From assembly GCA_003024175.1 (NCBI GenBank), contig MDYQ01000257.1, positions 310,001 to 374,000 on the forward strand: a stretch of 64,000 bases of DNA. The letters are read 5' to 3'. Origin of the DNA: Planoprotostelium fungivorum (taxonomy: Eukaryota > Evosea > Variosea > Cavosteliida > Cavosteliaceae). Below the pieces are notes generated by a model. That model ran no database searches and was not told the DNA's origin. It saw nothing but the letters and a program-made list of their open reading frames with translations. Made by a program: the position numbers and the translations under genes. Shown here in pieces: positions 1 to 10,638 of this stretch. Position 1 is the stretch's first letter, and each line of letters opens with the position of its first letter.

Positions 1-331
1 GAGATCGGATGACGTCTGACCATTCTTTCAATCTGTCTGCCTTTACCTTTGGATCATCCCACGATACTTCTAAAACGATTTCTAGTTTGGCGCAAGCTGA
101 TATCAGGGATGCTAAAGACATCAGGTGTTATCGGGAAGGCTGCCTCGCGATGCGTCACCTCTCTTCGATGGACCGAGGAGTGGATCGTCTAATAGAGGCG
201 AAACTGTTCAGTGTGTCGGTCGATGCGGTGATACATCACAAAGAGATCTACTCACGATATTGTCGGCTGAACCATGGTCCTAATTCAATGCTGCTCAGAG
301 GCTCCGTGTTAAGAGTGTTACCTCCTGTCAT
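1..331 (-). CDS. Unknown protein, 5' part, runs off the left edge
   Basis: Three exons read well on the minus strand: 331-256, 203-159 and 111 to the window edge. The introns are 52 and 47 nt, with gtgag/aacag and gtgac/tttag borders. The start is the ATG at 331; an in-frame stop lies just upstream. The product begins MTGGNTLNTEPLSS and continues through FSRQYLSPLLDDPLLG and SACAKLEIVLEVSWDDP to a charged WSDVIRS segment. I do not recognise the family. A plus-strand reading frame spans the same bases, but it has no splice logic and would cross both introns, so the minus-strand reading is preferred. The C-terminal part lies outside the window. Confidence 0.5.
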
Positions 332-528
332 CACGAGGGCAGAAGCTTTAATTCTGATCCTCTCGTTGTAATTTTATCATCAAAATCTCACCCATTTTAT
401 TTTTCACCACAACAGCGACAAACAGTGTCTTTGTCATGCACGTGAACGACTCACATCATTACATCCCATAATGTTTTGATTGACTTAATTTCAACGGTCG
501 ACCCTGACTGCCTTCGCTGAACGGTTGG

Positions 529-658
529 GTGCAGTCTCCGAACATTTCTCCGCTCTAATTCTATACTCCTTGAGAGCCACTGAGCGGAACAACTAAACAA
601 CATCAAAGACTGATAATCGTTCCTGAGACTAAAGCCGGTACGTGCTCGGAGACTGCAC
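529..658. ncRNA. Candidate structured RNA or inverted-repeat element
   Basis: A perfect 13-bp inverted repeat (GTGCAGTCTCCGA at 529-541, TCGGAGACTGCAC at 646-658) encloses 104 nt. A second, nested 7-bp stem (TCCGCTC at 549-555, GAGCGGA at 582-588) lies inside. Nested perfect stems in a stretch without a convincing reading frame suggest a folded RNA. A short terminal-inverted-repeat element is the alternative, but no target-site duplication is obvious. It lies in the 470-bp gap between two minus-strand genes. No known RNA family was recognised. Confidence 0.3.
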
Positions 659-801
659 CTTTTGATGGTCGTCAGCAGCAACATCATCTGAAGGAGCACG
701 CGATAGACATAACGAGAGTCACTCTTGCATAAACAATCGACGTGATGTGAATGTTTGCTGATGAAAGAGACTGCATGCAGGAGAAAGAGATACCAAATTT
801 A

Positions 802-1257
802 TTATGATACGTGTAACAGATTGTAAGTCAATATCCAGGCCAACTGCAAGCGTAAGAACAGGTGAAAGATGAAACATATCATTTACCATGAATACACCGA
901 AGCTGCTAGAAAATCCATTTGTGATGAACTCCCATCTGGCATCGTAATCTTCATCGTCCACGCCCAGATATCTCGTGTAATAAAAGAACAAGACGGCGAC
1001 ATTGATGCAACCAAAACTACGCGGGTTGAGTCTGTGAGATGACACATCATCTTACGTCAGAATGGCTAGAAGACCTGTGAATGGAAGAAGACCGAATACG
1101 AGTCCACAGATGAGACCGACGATCTGTCTTCCCCAATGGATGACCTCAATCAGCTCGTCCTGAAAGCGATCAATTGACGCACAAAAATTCAACAAACCTT
1201 CTTCCATTCTGCCTCCCTCTCGAATGCCTTTTGCAGTAAGTTCGTTTTGTTGACCAT
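802..1257 (-). CDS. RAB5IF: RAB5IF/OPTI-like small membrane protein
   Basis: Four exons, 1257-1198, 1159-1056, 1016-887 and 843-802, with introns of 38, 39 and 43 nt, encode about 111 residues. Two hydrophobic hairpins carry the family pattern: RQIVGLICGLVFGLLPFTG (about residues 30-48), then INVAVLFFYYTRYLGVDDED, then WEFITNGFSSSFGVFMLAW, ending ILTYNLLHVS. This aligns along its length with animal RAB5IF (C20orf24), an EMC6-related ER protein. In animals it works with the multipass-protein insertion machinery and has also been linked to respirasome assembly. The alignment fixed the intron ends: a nearer AG acceptor would insert five extra residues in the second segment. The ER role is inferred from the family. 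Confidence 0.8.
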
Positions 1258-1354
1258 GTCCTTTCGTTGCTGTGATCACATCTGGTACATCGACATTCAC
1301 GTTGTAGAGGATCAGAATCAATCACATCAGATCTCACTCTTGTCAAACATCAAC

Positions 1355-2067
1355 ATGGCCTGTTTTATTGGCAAGGTCAAGGGTGCTTTTGCTGAGCCAT
1401 TCAACCTTCAAGCATTGAACAACAGGATCGCCGATGGGGCGAGACCACATTTTGTAAATGGACGTTGGAACAAGCCAGCACTCAGCGCACGTATGGTTGC
1501 TGAATATAGGAAGCAATACTTTGTGCGTGGTCTGGAGTTCCCAGAGATTCCAAAGGGTTATGAGGTCCCATCGACCAAGCCACCAGCCGAGCTCAAACTG
1601 AAGGGACACAAACACATTCGTGAAGCACCTCTCAGGTGAGATCTCATTTGTTTACATTTTCCTCACCACTGGCCAACGATCGGATATGATTACATTTTAT
1701 TCTGACTGAGTATTCTTCAGACAACAAAAGATCGCTCAAAACATGGCCAAGATGCCCAAGTTGATCGAGGAATTTAGAAAGGTGAAGCCTTCTGCCATCA
1801 TCATCCATATCCTGTACCCATTCTCCACAGAACAAAGCAGAAGAGAAGCATCGTGCTCGTAAGCCCCTAGATCTCTTCCTGCGTAACGGATACAGTCAAC
1901 TGGAGCTCAAGATGTTGGCCGACTACAAAAAGAACAAGGAGGGCGATCAGAAGAAGGCAGAGGCTGCAGCTGCAGAGAAATTGGCCAAGCAGAAGCAGAA
2001 GGAAGCGAAGAAGAAAGCACAGCAGGAACAGGAAGAGGAACAACCACAGGAGGCCAAGTCGGAATAG
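1355..2067 (+). CDS. Mitochondrial ribosomal protein mL64 (CRIF1)-like
   Basis: Three exons: 1355-1635, 1721-1781 and 1831-2067. The product is about 192 residues. The N-terminal half has FVNGRWNKPALSARMVAEYR. The middle has QQKIAQNMAKMPKLIEEFRK, which matches the conserved IAxxMAKMPxxI segment of GADD45GIP1/CRIF1, the mL64 protein of the large mitoribosomal subunit. The C-terminus is a long Lys/Ala/Glu/Gln-rich helix, as in that family. The role would be at the tunnel exit of the mitochondrial large subunit. The assignment rests on one conserved block and the overall architecture; mL59-type proteins are the nearest alternative. Confidence 0.6.
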
Positions 2068-2299
2068 AGAAGAGCGTTTTATCGTCTATTTATTCATGAG
2101 ATTACATCTACATGATGGATGACACGAGATCATGTTACCAGACGCCGTCTATCTAAAGCTCCATCGACAACCTCTCATCTGTTTTGTTCCCGCATCTTCT
2201 GTATGACGCACGATTCATGATCACAAACGAAGGGAGATGCTGGCGATGTTGTGACAATAATATCAATACATTTTATTCTTTCACTTGAACCAGCAAGAG

Positions 2300-2903
2300 T
2301 CAGCACAGCCAGGGGCATCTCCCTTTCTGTAGATGTTTCAGTTCGTATGTCTTGGGATTATCGATGACGCGATCAACGAAGACGGTGGCATACCTGGTGA
2401 ACGTTGCAACACAGTCGGGCCAGTTGCCGCTCATCCAAACGTCGATGACACCCTTGGCATTGGGAGGGTGAGCTCCACAGTAGAAAGGATCGTTCCACTG
2501 GATGTTACCACAATCTCCGTCGTTGATGATCAGCTGAGCTCCGGCGTTGTCAGGGTTGATGCAGCCGGCCTCGTTTCCATTGCTGTGAATAATGTCAGAG
2601 TCTATCCATCGGATAACGATGGTCAATCACCTTCTGCAATACATTCCATTCTCTTGGATGCCGAGACCCAGCCATCCGACGCGGCCACTGTCCATCCAGC
2701 GGTCCTCTCCTGGATGCGAATCAGCACCCTCTCGCCTCTCTTCTCTCACCCTGCCACATATCATCCTGACCTCCATCTCCGTAGAAGAGCTTCAGAGAAG
2801 GATAGTTACGACCAGGGCATGGGTCCACTCTGTTCTGAACGGTGAGGGTGTAAGCGCTCACGCAAGCGATGAAGAGGAGGACAGAGAGTGTGCGGCTCTG
2901 CAT
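2300..2903 (-). CDS. Small secreted cysteine-containing protein, unknown family
   Basis: Three exons, 2903-2750, 2709-2631 and 2582-2300, with 40- and 48-nt introns. The start MQSRTLSVLLFIACVSAY is a clear signal peptide. The mature part of about 150 residues has paired cysteines (DPCPGRNY, GMYCRSNGNEAGCINPD, GDCGNIQWNDPFYCG, PDCVATF and a terminal CPWLC) and a Trp/Gly-rich segment. There is no membrane segment after the signal, so a secreted, disulphide-stabilised protein is likely. I do not recognise the family. It faces the mL64-like gene tail to tail across 232 bp. Confidence 0.7.
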
Positions 2904-3044
2904 GTTCGGTCTTGTGGTGTTGTGCGGAAGTCGGGCGGTTTTAAGCCTGACAAATTGAAGGAAGTTTCCTCCTGACGAACCTCTTTAAGTCAGTCAAGTG
3001 TCCGATGTCACAGTTTTACTCTTCTTTTATTTCTCTATTTATAT

Positions 3045-5097
3045 TCATTCTAGACCGCCCCGGCTGGCATCAGGCTCTCCTGAAGACAGTGAGTCTATCG
3101 TGCCTTCACGAGTATACCTCACCTCCTCTTTCTCCACTTTCTCCTCTTCCACCACTACTTTTCTTCTCATCATCCATACAGAGAATCCGTACCAGACGAG
3201 AGCGGATGCAGCTGTACCCACACCCAATAGCCACATGTTATGACCCTTCCGCTGATACAATAGGCCTCCCAAGATTCCAGCCAGGGCTGCGAAGCCATTA
3301 TAGACAGAGGCCAGAGTCCCCTGTGCTGTAGCACCCATACTACTCCCTTCAGTCGATCACTTAACGATTCTGTCACCTGGGTGGAGCCAGATCGGCTGCA
3401 ATGCGTACAGCACAAGTGTACATGATGCCAAACGTGATCGAATTTAAGAGTTCAGCCGGTAGAACTGCGGTGGGTGTGGGTAATGCAAAGTACCACAAGA
3501 GTCTGAGGATGTAGGCCGCACAAGCTAAGAGGATGCCGCCGGGTGCCGAGATCTTTCTGATGATGGTACCGGAGAAAAACAAGGCGGGAATCTGATGGGG
3601 TCACACGGGGGAAGACATCGTACAAGACGTCGTACCTCGGAGAGTCCGTTGGTCGTGAGGCACAGACCGAGGAGAGCTTTTGACGCGTGCATATCTTGCA
3701 GATATAAGAAGAGGAAGGTACCAATCAGACCGTTGCACATTCCCAAGAGTCCGATCGTGGAGAAGAAGCTCCATCCCTCGAATCTTCCAACTAGCATCTG
3801 AGGGAAGATTGATTATTGAATCTTCTATATGATGTACACTGACCTTCATTCCTTCGGAAAAAGTTGTCGCGTCTCTGTCTGCCTCCTTCTCTCCTTTGTC
3901 TCCAGTACCTCCTACGGGTGATCGAAAGACTAGAGTTACAAAGATGATGGTGAACATTCCTTCGTCATGTCATCTCTTTTGCATCCATGATGACGATCAT
4001 CATCGATGTTGGATTTACCGTTGAGGTAGAAGTGCCAATTTGGGTTACTCATCGAATCGACAAAATATCCCACGGGTGTCGCGAGAGAAGCGAAAGCCAC
4101 AGTTCCCCACAACCTCTGACGACCAAAACTCTCTCTCCTCTCTTCCGTCAAGATCTTTAGAACGATGTTATCTAACATGGGACCTCCCAGTGAAGCGAAC
4201 AATTCTGCCACTGCCTGGCAGTCGATTGAGGAGAGACAGAAGGCGAGAATTTACCAACAGGGCGCAGAGTAGGTAAAAGTACTCTCTCATGACGAGCATA
4301 CTGAGCCTACCGAGAAGTGCCACCAGTGGCCCGGTGATGAGTACTATCTTGTGGATGTGGAGGCGATCTGCGATGGCAGAGAAGACGGGGGGTCCGAAGA
4401 GATTCATCAGTTGACGTATGGCTGCCTGTAGTTCCATCAGAATTGGACGAGGAGTCGACGTTTACACACCAGTGTACCGATCTGAGCGGAAGATAGACCG
4501 ATGTGTCTGTACCAGATGTTGAAGAAGGGAATGAGACAGACTTGTGCTGCATAATAAATAAAGTATAAAATCTTGGGTAAGATCAGATCAGCTTCTACGA
4601 CCCAAAAGCGGTCTTCTGGAAGTGGAAGAACAATTGGGTCATCTGGCTCTGCAGATGTCTTTAGAATCTACGGTGAGTAACACTTGTCACCTTCTGTGGG
4701 TATGATGTCGTTGGCAGCGAAGAGATTGATGCTACCGAGAGATGAACGGATCTCGAAGCTCTTGTGAAGGGAAGATGTCGCGGCGAAACCAGCTGAAGCC
4801 GTCCTGTCGATGCTGCGAGTGAACGAATTTCTCGTCAGGGACCTTCTGATGGCAGGTGTCTTGTCTGAAGACGACCTCGACACTCTCAAGAGGGAGATCT
4901 CTGTTCGGACGATCAGTACGAGAGATGGGATGGTGGAATGACGCACGTGCTGGTGAATCGGGGCACTCTGGAGATGACTCCCACGAAGGTGGGGAGTTCG
5001 TGATGACGGGACTGATGAAAGTGACCCTCAAGTCTAACGACTTTCTCGGTCTGTCGATGCCACTTGATTCATCTGATGGATCTTCCGATTGCAGCAT
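3045..5097 (-). CDS. MFSD6-like major facilitator (MFS_1_like) transporter
   Basis: At least nine exons. The start is the ATG at 5097. A Ser-rich cytosolic N-terminus of about 130 residues (SSLHKSFEIRSSLGSINLF) precedes the first membrane segment, RFWVVEADLILPKILYFIYY. Family landmarks follow: FNIWYRHIGLSSAQIGTL and LMNLFGPPVFSAIADRLHIH (the loop 2-3 D-R signature), a charged central loop (GGTGDKGEKEADRDATTF), LLGMCNGLIGTFLFLYLQDM, AELLNSITFGIMYTCAVRIA, and the GTLASVYNGFAALAGILGG helix near the end. The C-terminal tail is Arg/Glu-rich. MFSD6 and maltose-permease-like proteins share this layout; the substrate cannot be told. Exon phases close throughout when an intron from about 4950 to 4905 joins the first two frames. 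Confidence 0.75.
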
Positions 5098-5375
5098 GGT
5101 GTATGTGATGGTGTTCAGTTGAAAATAGATCTGAGAAAGCGAGGGACGTCCTCAGGAGTGGGTCCAGTCCGAGAAATCACACTCGGAATCCGAAAGGGTG
5201 GGTGTCACCACCAAGGATGCCACACAGGAATAAGCCACAAGGAAAATGCTTAGGAAATCTTGTCACGGCACAGGACTGTCCACACGTCCAATGGATGAAG
5301 AGCATGGTGCTTGTGAACGGTCTCGTCTGCTCCGAAAATCTCAGGAAATTTGTGCAGTGAAATTCATCTGAGCCG
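5098..5375. promoter_or_regulatory. Divergent promoter region
   Basis: These 278 bp lie between the start codons of the MFSD6-like gene (minus) and the AAA_28-type NTPase gene (plus). No open frame of note and no clear TATA box were seen. It must hold both promoters and 5' leaders. Confidence 0.5.
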
Positions 5376-6149
5376 ATGCATGATCAAGGGAATGGACGCT
5401 GGGATCTAATTATCATTACGGGTGGACCGTGTTGTGGTAAGACAACGCTGCTGAAGCAGATCGAACAGATGGATTTGAAAGGAATCAAGGTCGTCCACGA
5501 GATGGCAAGAGCTTACATTGACGAGCAATTGTGTCAGGGAAGAAGGATCGAGGAGATCAGAGGAAATTCGGATCGATTTCAGGAGGAGGTGATGTAATCA
5601 CATTGGGTGGCCTGACTCTGACCTAGGTTCTGAGAAGGAAAGTCGAGGTGGAAGATGAAATCCTGTATCATCACCCTGCCGCTACGGTGATGATGGAGAG
5701 GGGGCTGCCCGATTCCATCGCATATGCTGTAGCGTATCACTGTGCATACGATCCCGAACAATTGAGCACTCGATACGCCAGAGAACATCCCGAGATCCGA
5801 TCGAGAATCAATCAGTGAGACGACATCCATCCTTCAAATTCTGATCTCATCCAGTCACCTGCCCGCGGGGGACATCAATGATAGTGATGGAAGGACTCTC
5901 GACTCATTTCATCTGGATCGTGTGTCCTTCCCTCAGTACACGGCCGTTCTCATCCTCGATGAGCTACCTTACGCGACAGACTACGCCAGAACGGAGTCAT
6001 CGCATGAAGCAAAGAGGATACACGATCTCCTATATGAAGTGTACAGGAGATTAGACACGCCAGTCCATCTTGTCCCACCGCTAGCTATCACTGAGCGAGT
6101 TCAGCACGTCTTGCAGTTGGTTGGGACTATCAGAAACTGTCCGAAATAA
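5376..6149 (+). CDS. AAA_28/TTD14-like P-loop NTPase
   Basis: Exons 5376-5588, 5627-5814 and 5855-6149 give about 230 residues. Near the N-terminus, LIIITGGPCCGKTTLLKQI is a Walker A motif of the AAA_28 type found in NadR-like and TTD14-like proteins. VHEMARAYIDEQL and RNSDRFQEEV-like segments follow. MMERGLPDSIAYAVAYHC matches the 'DR(G/S).D..AY' switch of the family. LILDELPYATDYARTESSHE is the C-terminal region that usually closes the nucleotide site, followed by a helix with arginines. The binding partner is unknown. AAA_28 proteins include GTP/phosphoinositide-binding trafficking factors and NAD-metabolism kinases. It is tail to tail with the kinase gene. Confidence 0.7.
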
Positions 6150-6213
6150 ATTTCACCGTTGTACATCATGAAGACTTTCATCACGTGCTCCTCCTGCATC
6201 ACAAAGACATACT

Positions 6214-7444
6214 TTACATCTCTTTATATAAATCACAATCGGGTCTTTCAAGATCACGAAGCTCTTTCGTTCTCGCATCGACCTCACTTCTGGCTGTTCC
6301 TTCTGCCGCTGGAGCTCAATCTCCTCCTCTGCAAATTGTCCTTGACGAGATTCACGAGGGACTCCTTCACTTGCTCCTCCTCTTCCTCCATCAGCCACCG
6401 ATGATGCGACAGCTCCATGGCACTCGGTCTCTCTTGAGGGTTCCTCTTTACGCAGGCCGATACAAAGTCGTGAAAGTCTGCAGAGAAGTCCGTGTCCACT
6501 CTGAACTGTCTCTTCATCTTGGCCAGCGTGGGCGAGTCACCCTTCTTGATGGTGCTGACGACTTCGCTCTTGGATAAGTCGTTGTTGGGCAGCTTTCCCA
6601 GAGCCAGTTCGATGAGTGAGATGCCTAAAGCCCAGCAGTCCACACGAGGCCCGTATGAGATGGGACGATCGAGACAACAGATCTGCTCGGGTGACATGTA
6701 GAGGAGAGAGCCAGTGGCGGTGTCTGGTGCAGTTGTGGAAAAATTGTGGGCGATGCCGAGATCGATGATCTTCACGTTTCCGTTTCGATCGAGCATGATG
6801 TTCTCGGGTTTGATGTCGCGATGGACGACGCCGATGGAATGCAAGAATCGAAGGCCAGAGACGACCTGTCGTGTGACCAGACGTAGTTGGGACTCGTTCA
6901 TGGGAGTGGTCAACCGATTGAGAGAGATTCCATCGATGTACTCCATGGCGATCAATCCTGTCTTAGTGTCGTCTCCAGAGGCCCAATGAAGTTTGGCGAT
7001 GTTGTCGTGATCGCCCTTCTGTGATATGTAGACGAGTGTATCGATCTCTTCTCCAAAATTTCTGCGGCGAGCCTTCTGGTACTTCAAAGCGTAGAAGGTC
7101 TCTCCTGATCGAACCAGATCGACATAACCGAAGCTCCTGATGAAACGGTTGAGATGCCGATAAGAGATGCATTTCCAGTAGACTTACCCTCTACCCAGTC
7201 GAGAGACAACCGTATAAGCATTTGGATTGAAGTTTTGAATTAAAATAGGCTGTTCATCAGTTTTGACTTCAACTAAAGAAGGAAGATCCACCACCAGATC
7301 TTTAGACGATCTCCTGTCACCTCATAAGTCTCTTTCCTAGATCACGGCTCGGTCGACCGATTGAGGTCACAAGAAGGTAATGGTAATATGAGCGCACCTG
7401 CTGAAGATCGTTTTGACCAATTTGAGTCCTGGCATGTCAGGCAT
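6214..7444 (-). CDS. Ser/Thr protein kinase (MAPKK/STE-like)
   Basis: The catalytic domain fills the protein. It has the G-loop LGRGSFGYVDL (split by an intron), the VAIK-equivalent FYALKYQ, the catalytic loop VVHRDIKPENIML, the metal loop DLG in KIIDLGIAHN (DLG in place of DFG), an activation segment ending GSLLYMSPEQI, and DCWALGISLIELALG. All catalytic Lys, Asp and Asn residues are present, so it should be active. The N-terminus MPDMPGLKLVKTIFSRRSSK is joined to the kinase domain by a 5' intron. Reading straight through gives a stop at 6284. That stop sits inside a gtgag donor, and splicing to 6214 adds a short tail (PDCDLYKEM). The MSPEQ loop resembles MAPKK/STE kinases, but the subfamily is not certain. 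Confidence 0.85.
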
Positions 7445-7508
7445 GAGTGCTGTTGTTAGATGTGTGTTCCTCTGAGTCTGATGGACCCCACGATGCTGCC
7501 TCTGATTG

Positions 7509-7757
7509 ATGCGAGAAGTTCAGTTCCGTGGATTCGGGCCGAGGGAACTCCTTTTCCATTCCTTTGTGATCGAGTCTGAGCTCCCGCCAAAGGCAAAAGA
7601 TCCGGTCTTGCTGAAGCTCAACAGTATAATTCCGCTTCCTCTCGTTCAAAGACATCTGACGCCGGTGATGACTTTTGCGTGTAGAAATGAACTGGCAGCG
7701 GAAATTTACAGAGAAGCTGAGGCAGATGACCCGAAGGACAGGTCTTCATCTCTATAG
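7509..7757 (+). CDS. Possible small uncharacterised protein
   Basis: An uninterrupted 82-codon frame with an ATG start lies between the divergent kinase and oxygenase genes. The product is hydrophilic with two proline-rich spots (ESELPPKAKDPVLLKLN, PLPLVQRHL) and an acidic helical end (NELAAEIYREAEADDPKD). The last part reads like real protein, but there is no homology and the opposite strand is also open over part of it. It could be leader sequence of the oxygenase gene. Confidence 0.25.
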   Translation: MREVQFRGFGPRELLFHSFVIESELPPKAKDPVLLKLNSIIPLPLVQRHLTPVMTFACRNELAAEIYREAEADDPKDRSSSL

Positions 7758-7982
7758 TATAATCTCCTCGACGGGTGCAAATCGATGGTCTATAGAACTC
7801 CAGAAGTCTTGAGAAGCTGATTCGAGGCTGGTCCATCAGTTGACCTGAGCTACAGGTGATCTTCACGAAGGACATAGATATGAATATGACGCACTGACCT
7901 CGAATAAATCTCTTTTGACGAGAAATGTTTACGACGTCGAAATTTTGATCAGGGATCTGGTCAACTCCCATCACACAACCAG

Positions 7983-9511
7983 ATGATTAGCACTTGGTTG
8001 ATCATCTTTTCTGCTGTTGCAGCGTACCTCCTTGCTTGCAGATACTTCAGATTCAAACGTCTCAGAGATTTACAACGTGATTGGATAGATCGAGACGGAA
8101 GTTTCAAGGTACCCTCAGAACGATCGTATATATCTCTTCTTCTTCATATGCGCAACTGATTTATTGATCGCATCATACAGATACGGAGTGTGGAAGATGC
8201 AAGAATCATCTTGGAGGTCAGCAATCTTTACGAATCCACGTTTATGTGGGAGACATCGATAGAACTAGCACTCTTTAGGACTTACGGCATCCCAACCATC
8301 TCAAAAGTGTTAGTCTCGACTGGACAATTATCACAGCCAGAGAGCGCTGGGAAGAGAGCAGAAGACACAGGTTGGACGAACGTACTTGTCATCGTCTCAT
8401 GTTCATCAGGGCTTCTGTTGCAAGAAGCACTCTATAATCCGTGGGATACTGAGAGAAGTCGTACGGCCATCTCTAGAATCAACTACCTCCACTCGAGGTG
8501 ACAACATCACATCACATATGATGATAATGCAACCACCCGACTCGATCGTACTCACGATGAATGCGACAGGTACGGAAAGAGGATCACGAACGACGACATG
8601 TTATACACCCTCTCCCTCTTCATCTTGGAACCCATGCGGTGGTTGGAGATGTACGAGTGGCGGCCCCTGTCTGATGTAGAGAAATACGCTCAGCTGACCT
8701 TGTGGACGGCCCTGGGTCAACGCATGGGAATCACTGGTATACCAAATAACCTGAAAGATCTCGAAAAGTTCAGCGTCGACTACGAAGAAAAGTGAGGGAG
8801 ATTTCTGGTGAAATTTCGGTGAAATTTCCAGGTACATGGTCTATGCAGAGAGTAACGAAGCTTGTGGTCGAGAGACGATAAGACTTTTTCTCGGAAAAGT
8901 CCCAAAATTCGCGCGGGAAACGGTGACCCGGCTATTGTATGCACTTTTGGACGACAGACTGCGGAGCTCCATGCATTTTCCCACGCCTTCTCCATGGTGA
9001 CCCAAACGGACGAACGGACTCACTCACGATACTACAGGACGGTATGGTTCGTACAGTTTGCCTTAAAGTGTCGAGCCAAATTTCTCCTGTATTTCTGCTT
9101 ACCCAGACTGAACAATCCCCGCCTTACTTTTCTGAGAAGAATCCGACGGGCCGCTATCACAAATTGAAATCGAATTTCCAGCCTTTTTACGCTAGATCGT
9201 CCGTCTACAATCGACTGTACTTCGGTAACCTTCCATCTTAATCACGTTCATGATGTGACGCATCATCGCGTCGACTGACTCGATGGAAGGTCTGTTGGGA
9301 TTTGATCTGAAGGAAGAGAAATGGATGACTGAAGGGTATAAGATCGAAGAGCTGGGTCCCAACAAATTGAAAGATGCGGGCCACGAGCAGGTGATCATCA
9401 CGTCACCAGCGTCACCGTGCGAGACTCTGAAGAGAGTAGGTGTCCAGAGGAGCTCAAATCATGTTCAAGTGTCCATTTGTTCTACCCAGCAGAGGTCTCT
9501 CACCGAGATGA
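7983..9511 (+). CDS. ER-bound oxygenase MpaB-like (DUF2236)
   Basis: The start MISTWLIIFSAVAAYLLACR is an N-terminal membrane anchor like that of fungal MpaB. The body has the hallmark ALFRTYGIPTISKVLVSTGQ, then SRINYLHSRY with the heme-region His, then FILEPMRWLEMYEWRPLSD, WTALGQRMGI, and a C-terminal GYKIEELGPNKLKDAG. A final 49-nt intron, with its donor inside the codons after GHEQ, leads to a last exon with MFKCPFVLP, matching the cysteine tail of MpaB proteins. The family belongs to the latex-clearing/rubber oxygenase superfamily. MpaB cleaves a prenyl side chain at the ER in mycophenolic acid synthesis. The substrate here is unknown. About seven exons; no pathway partners are adjacent. 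Confidence 0.8.
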
Positions 9512-9561
9512 ATAAAGTCGATCAACCAAATCGAACATTTACATATTTATCGCACAGTTAA

Positions 9562-10309
9562 TTACATGTCTTCCTCTTCTTCCTCTGTCTCGACTTCCAT
9601 ATCAGGTTTATCTGTGGTCATGATGCCCTTGATAGCCCTTCTCATTTCGAAACCCTGTATCGTGCGTTAGTTCATGTCTTTTCCTTGTCTGCTCGCCCTC
9701 ATCATGGTCTGTGCGAAACCTTCCAGCTCTAGTCTGTCTTGGTTGCTGAAGGTCCGAGGCACGTAGTCCAGCACGCATAAGACTCCCACGATGACGTCGT
9801 CTACCGATAGAGGTACACCCACGTAGAATCGGATCGTACCGTCTTTGACGAGTGGATACTCTTTAAAGATCTCATGTTTTTGGGTGTCTTCTGCAATGAT
9901 AGTCCGACCTGTGGTAACGACGTGACTGCACCAAGAGATATCACGGGCCACCTTTTTATAGATGAGAAGAGGATGAGAGGGCGAGTACTCACCTCCTTCA
10001 ACATGCCCAAGTGGGATAATTTATAGTCTCGAGCGCCTTCGATAATAGATATTCCGGCCATCGGCGCGTTAAATGAGCCGTGGACAAACTCGACGATGCC
10101 ATCGAAAAAGGGTTCTGTGCCAACTTGATCGAGAATCTGACAGTGTCTCAGTGTGAATCCTCCATAGCTATTATACGACTCACATCGAGAGAGGATATGA
10201 CCTTTGTCCTCTCTGCTTCATCTTTGGGTATAGCTGCCGGTTTCCAAGTCTCTTTCTTGAAGTCCACAGCCTGCAAGCGTTCCACGATGACTTCTATGGT
10301 GATGGGCAT
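9562..10309 (-). CDS. GAF-domain protein, copy 1
   Basis: About 205 residues, essentially one GAF domain. The N-terminus MPITIEVIVERLQAVDFKKE leads to GTEPFFDGIVEFVHGSFNAP (helix 1), MAGISIIEGARDYKL (strand region), ISWCSHVVTTGRTIIAEDT (the W-C-x-H pocket helix) and IRFYVGVPLSVDDVIVGVLC with the usual VLDYVPRTF ending. The acidic tail comes from a last exon joined across 9696-9655, which begins with GC, not GT. Without that splice the protein would stop at 9667. Copy 2 has the same last exon (GFEMRRA) behind a GT intron, which supports the join. The ligand is unknown. Such stand-alone GAF proteins resemble bacterial ones. Confidence 0.8.
9655..9696 (-). other. Probable GC-AG intron in GAF copy 1
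   Basis: The 42-nt intervening sequence starts GCGAGC and ends ATACAG. Its removal restores a frame whose downstream exon (GFEMRRAIKGI) is homologous to the last exon of the neighbouring paralogue, where the equivalent intron begins GTGAGC. No GT donor is available nearby. Confidence 0.6.
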
Positions 10310-10638
10310 GTTTCTTCGATGAATATCAAAAGACCAATTGCAAAAAGAAGCGCGTCCCTCGCTGTGTCAAACTCAACTCCAAATGTGTTTGTGGGCCCAG
10401 GATCCCGCGCTCCCACGCATAAAGTGTGTGAATTCAACCTCCTTATACTCAGGAGGAGCCCCTAACCTGATCCCTGATAGACCTATTATCACCACTTTCG
10501 ACTTTTGAGCGCAATCAGAGACGTACAATAGGAAAGTGACCTCAGAGGCCTTGTTCAGACAGAAGTCGAGTCATCCATTTACATTTATTGTCACATGATC
10601 CTCGCGATTCGTCGTCTGTACAGCATCGTGTTCACATT
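10310..10638. other. Intergenic spacer between the GAF copies
   Basis: A stretch of 329 bp without a gene. It holds a perfect small hairpin, CCTCCT/AGGAGG near 10440, and on the minus strand GAGTATAAGG, a possible TATA-like element for copy 1. Nothing else was recognised. Confidence 0.4.

Noticed and set aside
10370-10520. Possible tRNA or snRNA in the GAF spacer
   Set aside because: There is a small hairpin, but no A/B box pair, no cloverleaf and no spliceosomal RNA core sequence.
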